Assembly: GCA_945904015.1 (NCBI GenBank)
Contig: CAMDPK010000077.1
Coordinates: 1 to 35,111, forward strand
Direction of reading: 5' to 3'
Source of the DNA: Candidatus Kuenenia stuttgartensis
GTDB taxonomy: Bacteria > Planctomycetota > Planctomycetia > Planctomycetales > Planctomycetaceae
DNA length: 35,111 nt
In this document: positions 16,504 through 24,643 of the stretch, piece by piece
How the letters are laid out: every line of letters starts with the position of its first letter
Numbering within the stretch: the first letter of the stretch is position 1
Translations under genes and position numbers: made by a program
The notes under the pieces: generated by a model
What the model was told of the DNA's origin: nothing
Databases searched by the model: none
Seen by the model: the letters and a program-made list of their open reading frames with translations, nothing else

Positions 16504-17867
16504 TCGTTCGCCCCACCTGGGCCAAAAAACGCCTGGCAAAGTTCATCAATCACCGCGTCGGACATCGGTACCAGCGGTCCCAGCGGGCGGCTGTCGATCA
16601 TGGCTTCGGCGGTGGCTTCCAGAACTTCCAGACGGTCGAAGGCATCGAGCACGCTGCTGCCGACGACCATCACGCCGTCATTGTCGAGCAGCATGATCGG
16701 CTGGCTGAGCGTCATCCGTTCGGCGAGATCGCGGCCGTCGCCGACTCGCGCGCCGAACGGCGAGCGCTGCACGTCGCGCAGCAGAATGAAACTTTCGGGG
16801 ATCGTCCGTGAATCGAGCTTCGTGGCGGTGACGCTGAACGCGGTCGCGTTGACCGGGTAGGCGTTGATGATCGACTGCACTTCGGACTGCCGCTGGTAAA
16901 TCGCACGATGGCCGGCGGTCGAGGAACTCGGAGTCTTCCCCGGTTCGGGCTGCCCGTTCTCAACCAACACGAGGCCTTCCGGTTCGACGCGGCTGCGATC
17001 GACACCGTGTGGCGTGATGAGAAATGAGTCGTCACCCAGCCGAGCCGACAAAGCCCCTTCCGTGCTGATCATCAGCTGCTGACGTTCGCTGCGGCGGACG
17101 AACTCGCAGATTTGCCGACGCAGATCCTTTTCTTCGCTGGTCACAAGTGATCGAGCCGAACCCAAAGTAACCCGAAGCGTCAGCGAGGGCGAACGCTTCT
17201 CAAGACTTCGATCACGATCATCGTCGCTTGGTGCGCTCGCCCTCGCTGACGCTTCGGGTTGGTTTTTCAGCGCCGCTTCATCGAGACACCGCACCTCGCC
17301 GAGTTGCGAGCCTTTGATCATCGTCTTCGCGGCGAACTCCAACGTCTCGAATCGCTCGAACGCTTGTTGCAGCGAGGTTCCGGCCGTCACGACGCCGTGA
17401 TTCTCCAGCACGACGCAATCGAAGCCCCGAGCAAACGTCTCGGCGATGTTCTTCCCCAGCGCCGGACTGCCGGGCAAGGCATACGGAGCGAATCCGACTT
17501 CGCCACAGATGCGCCACGACTGATGCAGCAATCGCGTGTCGGGCACTCGGCGACAAATGCTGAAGGCGACCAGCGCGACCGGATGCGCATGCACGATCGC
17601 TCGCACATCCGGCCGAGCGGCATAGATCGCCTGATGAAACGGCAATTCCGACGACGGTCGATGTTTGCCGTCGGCCGAGCCGTCGGCCCGCACGAGGATG
17701 ATGTCATCTCGCCGCAGACTGCCTTTATCGACTCGCGCCGGCGTGATCCAGACGTCTCCGTTCTCTTCGCGAATCGACAAGTTGCCGCCGGAAGTCGTCG
17801 TCATCCGCGAGCGATAAATCCGCTCCATCGTCGCCAGGATTTCGTCGCGCGGATGCTGCCAATTCAT
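16491..17867 (-). CDS. Tandem class II aldolase/adducin protein, second domain degenerate
   Basis: The 458-residue protein has two class II aldolase domains (L-fuculose-phosphate aldolase type). Domain 1 (1-200) is complete: SSELPFH with Glu74, HAHP with His93 and His95, and ENHG with His157, matching the catalytic Glu and the three zinc ligands. In domain 2 (about 245-450) the four equivalent positions read Ser316, Asn335, Tyr337 and Asp397, so it should not bind metal or catalyse. The linker (residues 203-233) is encoded by an inverted repeat like those between genes. The start ATG at 17867 overlaps the TGA of the RND pump gene as ATGA. The longer upstream frame lies inside the pump gene and is rejected. 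The stop codon comes from another repeat. Substrate unknown; a sugar-phosphate aldolase or epimerase/dehydratase is possible. Confidence 0.85.
   Translation of the reverse strand: MNWQHPRDEILATMERIYRSRMTTTSGGNLSIREENGDVWITPARVDKGSLRRDDIILVRADGSADGKHRPSSELPFHQAIYAARPDVRAIVHAHPVALVAFSICRRVPDTRLLHQSWRICGEVGFAPYALPGSPALGKNIAETFARGFDCVVLENHGVVTAGTSLQQAFERFETLEFAAKTMIKGSQLGEVRCLDEAALKNQPEASARASAPSDDDRDRSLEKRSPSLTLRVTLGSARSLVTSEEKDLRRQICEFVRRSERQQLMISTEGALSARLGDDSFLITPHGVDRSRVEPEGLVLVENGQPEPGKTPSSSTAGHRAIYQRQSEVQSIINAYPVNATAFSVTATKLDSRTIPESFILLRDVQRSPFGARVGDGRDLAERMTLSQPIMLLDNDGVMVVGSSVLDAFDRLEVLEATAEAMIDSRPLGPLVPMSDAVIDELCQAFFGPGGANDSAK
17169..17260. repeat. In-frame inverted repeat inside the aldolase gene
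   Basis: Arms 17169-17192 and 17237-17260 are perfect 24-bp complements (core CCCGAAGCGTCAGCGAGGG) around a 44-base loop. The element lies wholly within coding sequence and codes for residues 203-233 of the two-domain aldolase, including PEASARAS, exactly between the domains. No stop or frameshift results. Confidence 0.9.
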
Positions 17868-20800
17868 GGCTTCGATTCCTCGTCCTTCTTGCCCCGATCC
17901 GCCAGCCAGTCGATGACGTAATAAAATACCGGTGTCAGGAAGATGCCGAATGTGGTGACTCCGAGCATGCCGAAGAACACTGCGACACCGAGTGTCTGAC
18001 GCATTTCGAAGCCCGCTCCGTGCGAGAAGATCAGCGGGCAAACGCCCAGGATGAACGCGAACGAGGTCATAATGATCGGCCGCAGACGGTTCTTGCTCCC
18101 GTTGACGGCCGCGTCGAAGCGGGACTCGCCCGAGGCTTTGAGATGCCGCGCGGTTTCGACGATCAGGATCGCGTTCTTCGCGGCGAGGCCCACCAGCACG
18201 ATGAAGCCGACTTGCACGAAGATGTTGATGTCGAGCTTCCACATCCACAGGCCGATGACGGCGCTCAGCAGGCACATCGGCACGACCAGCAGCACGGCCA
18301 TCGGCATTGACCAGCTTTCGTACTGAGCGGACAGCACAAGAAACACCAAGATGATCGCGCCGATGAACGCGAAGATCGCAGCGCTCCCCTCGAGCAGTTG
18401 CAGATACGTCAGCTCGGTCCATTCAAACTTCATGTCGCCGGAGAGTTCGCTCTTCGCGACCTTTTCCATCATCGAGATGATTTGGCCGGTGCTGACTCCC
18501 GGCAGCGAACCGCCGTTGATCGCCGCCGCCGTGCGCGTGTTGTAGCGCGTGATCATCACCGGGCCGCCAATCTCTTTGATCTCGGCGATCGTCCCCAGTG
18601 GGACCATGTCGCCGCGCGAGTTCTTGACCTTCAACGCCTTCACGTCTTCGGGGCGGATGCGGAACTTTGCATCCCCTTGCAGGTTCACCTGCCACGTCCG
18701 GCCAAACTGGTTGAAGTCGTTGACGTAGTACCCGCCGAGATACACCGACAGCGCGGTGAAGACATCGTTGAGCGGCACGCCCATCGACTTGCACTTTGTG
18801 CGATCCACGTCGATGTAAAGCTGCGGCGTGTTCGCACGGAAGCTGTTGAACAGGCCGACGAGGCCGGGCTGCTCGTTCCCCTTCGCGGCGACCGTGTCGG
18901 CCGCCGCTTGCAGAGCCGTGATGTCTCCGCCGCTCAGGTCTTCGATCATCAGCTTGAAGCCGCCCGCGTTGCCCAGGCCATCGACCGGCGGTGCTCCGAA
19001 GACCGCAATCTGAGCGTCGAGGATTTCGTTGAAGCATTGCTGCCGAATCTTCTGCCCGATCGTCGCCGAGTACGTCTCGATACCGTGCCGATGATCGAAA
19101 TCCTCAAGGATCACGAACATCGACCCGAAGTTGGAGTTCACCGCGTTGAGCACGAACGACTGACCCGGAATCCCGATCGTGTGCGCGACGCCGTGAGTTT
19201 CCTTCGCGATCTTCTCGACCCGCTTCACGACTTCGACCGTCCGTTCCAGCGACGCCGAATCGGGCAACTGGATGTTGACGATCAGATACCCTTTGTCCTG
19301 ATTCGGAATGAACCCGACCGGCGTGTGCGTAAGGCCGAAGTACGTCGCCCCCAGCAAGCCACCGTAAATCATGAGCACAATCACGCAGACTCGCAGCGAA
19401 CCCGCCACGATGCGGCCATAAATCTTCGTGATCCAATCAAACCCGCGATTGAACCACTTGAAGAACACGCTGAGCGCCGCGTTGATTTTCTTCCAGAACA
19501 TCCAGCCGATCACCGCTCCCGGCAATGCCGTTCCCAACGTGACGGCCCATTGCACGGCGGACGATGAGTCGTCGAGCTTCGCTCCGACCAGCGGGTAAAG
19601 GAAATGCTTGCTCAGCCATCCGAGCAGCATCACATAGCCCCACCACGGCAGCGCTTCGAGAGGATCACCGTGCTTGCGAGTTGCGAAAATCTGCGCGGCG
19701 CGAGCGGGGGTCATCGTCATCGCGTTAATCGCGGAGATGATCATCGACGCGGAAATCGTCAACGCGAACTGCCGATAAAACTGTCCGCTGATGCCGCCGA
19801 GAAACGCGCTCGGCAGGAACACCGAACTGAGCACCAGCGTGATCGCGATGATCGGCCCGGTGATCTCGTTCATCGCGTTGATCGTCGCGGTCTTCGCGTC
19901 GTAGCCCTTCGCCAGCCAGACCTCGATGTTCTCCAGCACGACGATCGCGTCATCGACCACGATGCCGATCGCCAGCACCAGTCCGAACAGCGTCAGGTTG
20001 TTGAGCGTGAACCCCAGCGCCGCCATCACCGCCAGCGTGCCGATCAACGACACCGGCACGTCGATCATCGGCAGGATCATCGACTTCCAGTCTTGCAGGA
20101 ACAGCAGCACGACGATCGCCACGAGAATGATCGCGTCGCGCAGCGCGTGAAAGACTTCATGCACCGACTGCTCGATAAACGGCGTCGTGTCGTACACGAT
20201 CGCGTACTTCACCCCCGACTGAAATCCGGGGAGCGACGCTTCCAGTTCTGTCATCTTCGCGCGGACGGCATTCGCCACATCCAGAGCGTTCGAGCCGGGC
20301 AACTGAAACACCGACAGCCCGACCGACGGCTGACCATCGAGCGAGCATTGCATGTCCTGATTCTTCGCTCCGAGTTCCAGCCGCGCGACATCGCGCAGCC
20401 GCGTGAGCTGCCCGGACTCGCCCGTCTTGATGATGATCTGCTCGAACGCCTCCGGTTCCGTCAATCGCCCCATCGTCGAGAGGATGTATTGAAAATCGAG
20501 TCCATTCGGCACCGGCGGCTGCCCGATCCGCCCGGCCGCGACCTGCACGTTCTGTTCTTTGAGCGCATTGACGACATCCCCCGCCGTCATGTTTCGAGCC
20601 GCCAGCCGCTCCGGGTCCAGCCAGATGCGCATGCTGTAGTCCTGCTGGCCGAGAAAGCCGACATCGCCAACACCGTTGATCCGCAGCAGTTCGTCGCGAA
20701 CATAAATCGTCGCGTAGTTGCTCAGATAAAGCTGATCGTAGATCGGCTTGTCGGTTGCCTTGTCCATCTCAGAGAACAAGTTGACGACCAGCAGGATACT

Positions 20801-21202
20801 CGGCGACTTTTTCTTCGTGCTGACGCCAGTCGTCTTCACGACATCGGGCAGCTTCGGAGTCGCCAGCGACACGCGGTTCTGCACCAGCACCTGAGCCATG
20901 TCCAAATTCGTGCCGAGCTTGAACGTCACCGTCAGCTTGTACCCGCCGTCGTTCGTCGATTGCGACGACATGTAAAGCATGTTCTCGACGCCGTTGACCT
21001 CCTGCTCGATCGGTGCCGCAACGGTTTCCTGCACGACCTTCGCGTTGGCACCCGGATAGACCGCCGACACCTCAACGCTCGGCGGCGCGATCTCCGGATA
21101 CTGAGCAATCGGCAACGTCATCAGTGCCGCACCGCCCGCAAAGACGATGACCAGCGAGATGACGACCGCGAAGACGGGACGTTCGATGAAGAATTTGGCC
21201 AT
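17864..21202 (-). CDS. RND efflux pump permease, HAE1 type
   Basis: This is a proton-driven inner-membrane exporter of hydrophobic or amphiphilic compounds (AcrB/MexB family). The 1112 residues contain the N-terminal FFIERPVFAVVISLVIV segment, the proton-relay pair Asp417-Asp418 in IGIVVDDAIVVLEN, and the matching Lys in GLAAKNAILIVETARHL near residue 1020. The two periplasmic loops are full length. Unlike AcrB (1049 residues), it has an insert of about 60-70 residues (about 508-575) between TM6 and TM7, with two hydrophobic stretches (WWGYVMLLGWLSKHFLYPL and WAVTLGTALPGAVIGWMFW). The partner lipoprotein is the preceding gene. No outer-membrane TolC-type gene is in the window. No clear ribosome site is seen before ATG 21202. 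Its TGA overlaps the aldolase ATG. Confidence 0.95.
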   Translation of the reverse strand: MAKFFIERPVFAVVISLVIVFAGGAALMTLPIAQYPEIAPPSVEVSAVYPGANAKVVQETVAAPIEQEVNGVENMLYMSSQSTNDGGYKLTVTFKLGTNLDMAQVLVQNRVSLATPKLPDVVKTTGVSTKKKSPSILLVVNLFSEMDKATDKPIYDQLYLSNYATIYVRDELLRINGVGDVGFLGQQDYSMRIWLDPERLAARNMTAGDVVNALKEQNVQVAAGRIGQPPVPNGLDFQYILSTMGRLTEPEAFEQIIIKTGESGQLTRLRDVARLELGAKNQDMQCSLDGQPSVGLSVFQLPGSNALDVANAVRAKMTELEASLPGFQSGVKYAIVYDTTPFIEQSVHEVFHALRDAIILVAIVVLLFLQDWKSMILPMIDVPVSLIGTLAVMAALGFTLNNLTLFGLVLAIGIVVDDAIVVLENIEVWLAKGYDAKTATINAMNEITGPIIAITLVLSSVFLPSAFLGGISGQFYRQFALTISASMIISAINAMTMTPARAAQIFATRKHGDPLEALPWWGYVMLLGWLSKHFLYPLVGAKLDDSSSAVQWAVTLGTALPGAVIGWMFWKKINAALSVFFKWFNRGFDWITKIYGRIVAGSLRVCVIVLMIYGGLLGATYFGLTHTPVGFIPNQDKGYLIVNIQLPDSASLERTVEVVKRVEKIAKETHGVAHTIGIPGQSFVLNAVNSNFGSMFVILEDFDHRHGIETYSATIGQKIRQQCFNEILDAQIAVFGAPPVDGLGNAGGFKLMIEDLSGGDITALQAAADTVAAKGNEQPGLVGLFNSFRANTPQLYIDVDRTKCKSMGVPLNDVFTALSVYLGGYYVNDFNQFGRTWQVNLQGDAKFRIRPEDVKALKVKNSRGDMVPLGTIAEIKEIGGPVMITRYNTRTAAAINGGSLPGVSTGQIISMMEKVAKSELSGDMKFEWTELTYLQLLEGSAAIFAFIGAIILVFLVLSAQYESWSMPMAVLLVVPMCLLSAVIGLWMWKLDINIFVQVGFIVLVGLAAKNAILIVETARHLKASGESRFDAAVNGSKNRLRPIIMTSFAFILGVCPLIFSHGAGFEMRQTLGVAVFFGMLGVTTFGIFLTPVFYYVIDWLADRGKKDEESKP

Positions 21203-21246
21203 GTTTTGACTGACGGGTCGAGGTTGCGATGGGGAATCCGGTGTGC

Positions 21247-21312
21247 TTCATCGTTCTGCCCCCATCGTCCTGCCAGCAGTTTGTGGCAGAACGATGGGGG
21301 CAGAATGATGGA
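21247..21312. repeat. Imperfect 29-bp inverted repeat inside the efflux operon
   Basis: Arms 21247-21275 and 21284-21312 are complementary with about three mismatches and an 8-base loop. It fills most of the 111-base gap between the lipoprotein stop and the pump start. As a strong hairpin between two operon genes it could stabilise the upstream mRNA or lower pump expression (inference). Confidence 0.8.
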
Positions 21313-21313
21313 A

Positions 21314-22492
21314 TCAGGGTTTGGCCTCTGGCTGGTGAGGTTCAACCTTCGATCCCGGTCTCACACGCTGGAGACCATTCACGACGATCCGCTCGCCAGC
21401 GGTCAGTCCGTCAGCAATCACTCGCATCCCCTCGTGCAGCGAGCCGAGTTTCACTCGGCGATAGACGACTTGGTTCTCGGCGTTGACGGCGTAAACGAAC
21501 GACTGGCCCTGATCACGGCCGATGGCTCGTTCGGAGATCAGCACCGCCTTGTGCGAATCGCCGAGCGGCAAGCGGACTCGCGCAAACAGACCCGGGGCGA
21601 GCGTCCGCGCGCCACGCTCCGGTTTCGGATTCGTGAACACACCTCGCACGCGAATGGTGCCGGTGTTTGGATCGACTTTGTTTTCCACGAAGTCGAGCTT
21701 GCCGCGATACGGATGCCCGTCGTCGTTCGCCAAGCCAAGCAACAGCGGAATCTCTCGCATTTCCGGCCCTTCGAGCTTCCCTTCGCGCACCCGCTTTTGC
21801 AGCGTCAGCAGCGTAGGCTCGTCCATGTCGAAGTAGAGATAGATCGGATCGACTGACACGATGCTGGTCAGCGAACCGGTGGCAGGCGTCACCAAATTGC
21901 CGATCGTCAGCAGCGGGCGGCTGATTCGCCCACTGATCGGCGCGGTGATCTTCGCGAACTCTAAATCCAGAGTCGCCTGACTAATCGACGCCTTCGCTCC
22001 CAGGATCGCGGCTTCGGAACTGGCCTTGTTGCCCGAATCGAAATCGAGATCGCGCTGCGTGGCCGCGTTCTTTTTGAAGAGTTCCTCGGTGCGAGCCAAA
22101 TCGGCCGTTGTCGTTTTCAACCGGGCTTGAGCCTGAGCCAAATCGCTCTCGGCCTTGGCCAGCGTGTTCAGATACGGCCGCTCGTCGATCTCGAACAGCA
22201 AGTCACCCACTTTGACTTCGGCTCCGAGTTCGATGCTGGGATCAAACTCGATCTTCGTCAGATACCCACTGACGCGAGCCCGAATTTCGACCGACTCTAC
22301 CGCCTCCAGACGACCGGTGAAGTCCTGAAAATCGGTGACTTCTTTTTCGGTCGGAGTCGCCATTTCCACCTTCACCGGCGAAGTGGTCTTCTTCGCGGCA
22401 GCGGCATTCGTTTTTTCACAACCGGCCATCGAGGCCACCAGCAAGGCCAGCGCACACCAATGCCACATCCTCCGAAGTCGTAATTCCGTCAT
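21314..22492 (-). CDS. RND efflux membrane-fusion (adaptor) lipoprotein
   Basis: This periplasmic adaptor links the RND pump to an outer-membrane channel. The 392-residue product has a lipoprotein signal ending SMAG-Cys25, then the HlyD/AcrA layout: barrel-sandwich halves around the helical hairpin (VEIRARVSGYLTKIEFDPS near 65-83; KITAPISGRISRPLLTIGN near 180-198), a beta-barrel and a membrane-proximal domain (ending LTAGERIVVNGLQRVRPG). I start at ATG 22492 because the signal begins there and GAGG lies about 11 bases upstream. It is first of the unit adaptor-pump-aldolase on the minus strand. Confidence 0.93.
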   Translation of the reverse strand: MTELRLRRMWHWCALALLVASMAGCEKTNAAAAKKTTSPVKVEMATPTEKEVTDFQDFTGRLEAVESVEIRARVSGYLTKIEFDPSIELGAEVKVGDLLFEIDERPYLNTLAKAESDLAQAQARLKTTTADLARTEELFKKNAATQRDLDFDSGNKASSEAAILGAKASISQATLDLEFAKITAPISGRISRPLLTIGNLVTPATGSLTSIVSVDPIYLYFDMDEPTLLTLQKRVREGKLEGPEMREIPLLLGLANDDGHPYRGKLDFVENKVDPNTGTIRVRGVFTNPKPERGARTLAPGLFARVRLPLGDSHKAVLISERAIGRDQGQSFVYAVNAENQVVYRRVKLGSLHEGMRVIADGLTAGERIVVNGLQRVRPGSKVEPHQPEAKP

Positions 22493-22502
22493 GTTGTGAT
22501 CC

Positions 22503-22651
22503 TCGTGGCGGACGCTGCCAGCGTCCGATTCTTTTTCGGAAGTTTCGTCACCGTAGCCACGTTCGCCAGAACGTGAGGGCGTCGCAAATTCACCCACGTT
22601 CTGGCGAACGTGGCTACGATTTGCGGCCGACGCAGGCTGCGTCGGCCACGA
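22503..22651. repeat. Composite nested inverted repeat
   Basis: The outer ends are TCGTGGC (22503-22509) and GCCACGA (22645-22651). Inside are CGGACGCTG-C-CAGCGTCCG (22509-22527) and, at the far end, GGCCGACGCA-GGC-TGCGTCGGCC. Between them sits a separate perfect 24-bp inverted repeat (22552-22575 with 22595-22618). The outer parts equal the short element at 11253-11303, so one repeat seems to have inserted into another. It fills the spacer between the secreted TPR protein gene (stop at 22652) and the efflux lipoprotein gene (start at 22492). Confidence 0.85.
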
Positions 22652-24526
22652 TCAACTCTTCTTGAATTCCAGCCCCGGATCCTTTTCGCCGTCGCCAATC
22701 ATTTTGAATTTGAACTGTGACGGGTTCGCGAAGTCGATCTCGGCGAGCATCGTGCCACCGCCGTCTTCGGTTTCCAGGGCGAGGTTGTTTTGATCGACGG
22801 CGAAAGCTCCCTTCACCGACTGCTTCTCTTTTCCGCGTGAGTACGTCCAGACAAAGCCGCCGTCCTTCGTGAGGTCGAGCTGGAATGTCGCGCCTTGACT
22901 GGATGCCTTCCAGGTGCCGACGAGTTGCTCGGACTTGAGCACTTTTTCCGGCGGAATGGCCGGCGGTTCTGGAGGCGTCTCCGACGTCTTCGAGGCGTCG
23001 GGCGGAGTTGTCATGGCGACCAATTGCTTGAGCAGCTTGTCGTCCGGCAACAGTGCTTGAGCCAGCTTGAATTGCTTAGCCGCGTTGTCGGCGTGGGTGC
23101 ATGTCTGGTAGTGATAGCCCAGCAAGAAGTGAGCGTCGGCCGACTTCGGATTGGCTTTGGCGAATTCCTCCAGCGCGCGAAGCTGTTTCGTGTAGGGTTC
23201 GACGCCGGGATACAGGCTGATCATCGTCGTCCAGTCCCAACCGGGACCGGCGGCGAGGACCGCGTAGATGGCGGCCGCCGATTCGGGATATTTCCCCAGC
23301 GAGAACAGCACGAGACCACGGAACTCGTGGACCGCCGTGTCGCGCGGCATGGTCTTCAATGTCGTGTCGAGCTTCGTGAGTGCGTTCGCAGAGTCTCCGC
23401 CGTGAAACGCTGTGCGAGCCTCATCAAGTGCCGACATCCCTTCGTCGGTTGGCTGCGGCTCTGACGATGATGTCGCGGTGCCAGGATCGGTTGCTGCCGT
23501 CGTGCTCGCACTGTCGGAGTAGACGACCAACGGTTGCGAGTAGTTGTAGCTGTCGGAACTGCTTTCCGAATAATACGGATTCGAGTAGCCCCAATAGCCC
23601 CAGCCGTAGCCGATGCGATTGACGCCCCACGCGGTCAAACCAATCGCCGCCGCGACTGGGTAGTTGTTCCACATGTAGCCCCAACCGGCTCCGGGATGCC
23701 AACAGCCGTGATACCAGTCGCCATGCTGGTCATGATGATTGCCGGCCCAGTTCTGCCAGTCTTCGCGATTGTTGTTCCGCCAATCCTGACGATCGTCTTG
23801 GCGGTCACCCCGATTCTGTTGCCAATCTTCACGGCCGTTGGACATGCGGTCGCTAAGGTTGGATCGGCGATCTTCCAGTGAGTTCGGTCGATTGGCCATG
23901 CGATCCTGCACACGAGCTCCTTGATTCGGCAGGCGCGAGCCGGCTCCACCTTCGCCGAGTCCAGGCAGTCGATTCGCCGGAAACTGTGAGATGCCGGGAC
24001 GATTCGCGATCCCTTGCCCCACTCCGGGGCGATTGGCGATGCCGGCTCCCGAACCGATCCCTTGTCCTGAACCGATGCCAGAGCCGCCTCCCGGCCGAGT
24101 GTTGGGCAACGTCGAAGGACGTGATGCACCACCTGAGCCGACGCTTGGCCGATTTCCTGGCTGCACCGACGGACGATTTGCGGCACCACCAACGTTCGGC
24201 CGCGAGCCAGCTCCGGTGCTCGGCCGCGTCGTCGGAGTCGAAGGCCGCGCGGCTGGCGTGGATGGTCGAGCCGCCGGCGCTGATGGTCGGCTGAACGACG
24301 GAGAACTTCCGACCGAAGGCCGCGAGCCGCCGGAAAACCCACCGCTCGGCCGAGCACCGCCGCTGAAGCCGCCGCCTCGCGCGCCGCCACCGCTAAAGCC
24401 TCCGCCACCTCGTGCTCCACCACCGCCTCCACCGCCGCGTCCACCGCGACCGAAAGCGAAGTCCGTCGAACCAATCACCACGGCGACCACTGCCGCCACC
24501 ATCGTCATCCAAAATCGTGTCTTCAT
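22652..24526 (-). CDS. Exported Gly/Arg-Pro-Ser-rich TPR protein
   Basis: Unknown function. The 624-residue protein has a signal peptide (1-26, ending FAFG), a Gly/Arg-rich stretch (27-65), many RPS/NRPS/RPG repeats (about 59-185), an Asp/Arg/Asn/Trp-rich region (about 205-270), a Trp/Tyr/Gly-rich segment with one hydrophobic stretch (271-320), two or three TPR-like helical repeats (about 362-505) and a C-terminal beta domain (about 533-624) beginning LVGTWKAS, like a small lipocalin-type or DUF-type sandwich. GGAG lies 8 bases before the ATG. Proteins of this build are common in Planctomycetota and may act at the cell surface (inference). Confidence 0.8.
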   Translation of the reverse strand: MKTRFWMTMVAAVVAVVIGSTDFAFGRGGRGGGGGGGARGGGGFSGGGARGGGFSGGARPSGGFSGGSRPSVGSSPSFSRPSAPAARPSTPAARPSTPTTRPSTGAGSRPNVGGAANRPSVQPGNRPSVGSGGASRPSTLPNTRPGGGSGIGSGQGIGSGAGIANRPGVGQGIANRPGISQFPANRLPGLGEGGAGSRLPNQGARVQDRMANRPNSLEDRRSNLSDRMSNGREDWQQNRGDRQDDRQDWRNNNREDWQNWAGNHHDQHGDWYHGCWHPGAGWGYMWNNYPVAAAIGLTAWGVNRIGYGWGYWGYSNPYYSESSSDSYNYSQPLVVYSDSASTTAATDPGTATSSSEPQPTDEGMSALDEARTAFHGGDSANALTKLDTTLKTMPRDTAVHEFRGLVLFSLGKYPESAAAIYAVLAAGPGWDWTTMISLYPGVEPYTKQLRALEEFAKANPKSADAHFLLGYHYQTCTHADNAAKQFKLAQALLPDDKLLKQLVAMTTPPDASKTSETPPEPPAIPPEKVLKSEQLVGTWKASSQGATFQLDLTKDGGFVWTYSRGKEKQSVKGAFAVDQNNLALETEDGGGTMLAEIDFANPSQFKFKMIGDGEKDPGLEFKKS

Positions 24527-24570
24527 CGGAAAGTCTCCGGTTGTGTTGTTGATTTCGAGGTGAACGATGA

Positions 24571-24639
24571 ATCAGCCGGAACGCGCTAGCGTCCGGTTCT
24601 GTGTTTCCGACAACCGGACGCTAGCGCGTTCCGGCTGAT
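24571..24639. repeat. Perfect 28-bp inverted repeat, left of DUF4440 gene
   Basis: Arms 24571-24598 and 24612-24639 are exact complements (core CGGAACGCGCTAGCGTCCGG) around a 13-base loop. The same arm sequence occurs at 25617-25687 on the other side of the gene 24644-25594. Confidence 0.9.
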
Positions 24640-24643
24640 GTGT

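Noticed and set aside
17141..17275. Possible frameshift or pseudogene boundary in the aldolase gene
   Set aside because: The frame stays open through the repeat and both domains are readable in the same frame.
17868..18422. N-terminal extension of the two-domain aldolase frame
   Set aside because: It lies inside the RND pump gene and is Arg-rich; the ATG overlapping the pump stop starts the first aldolase domain exactly.
19604..21856. A 750-codon open frame on the plus strand
   Set aside because: It is the antisense shadow of the RND pump and adaptor genes, rich in Arg/His/Asp with no family features.
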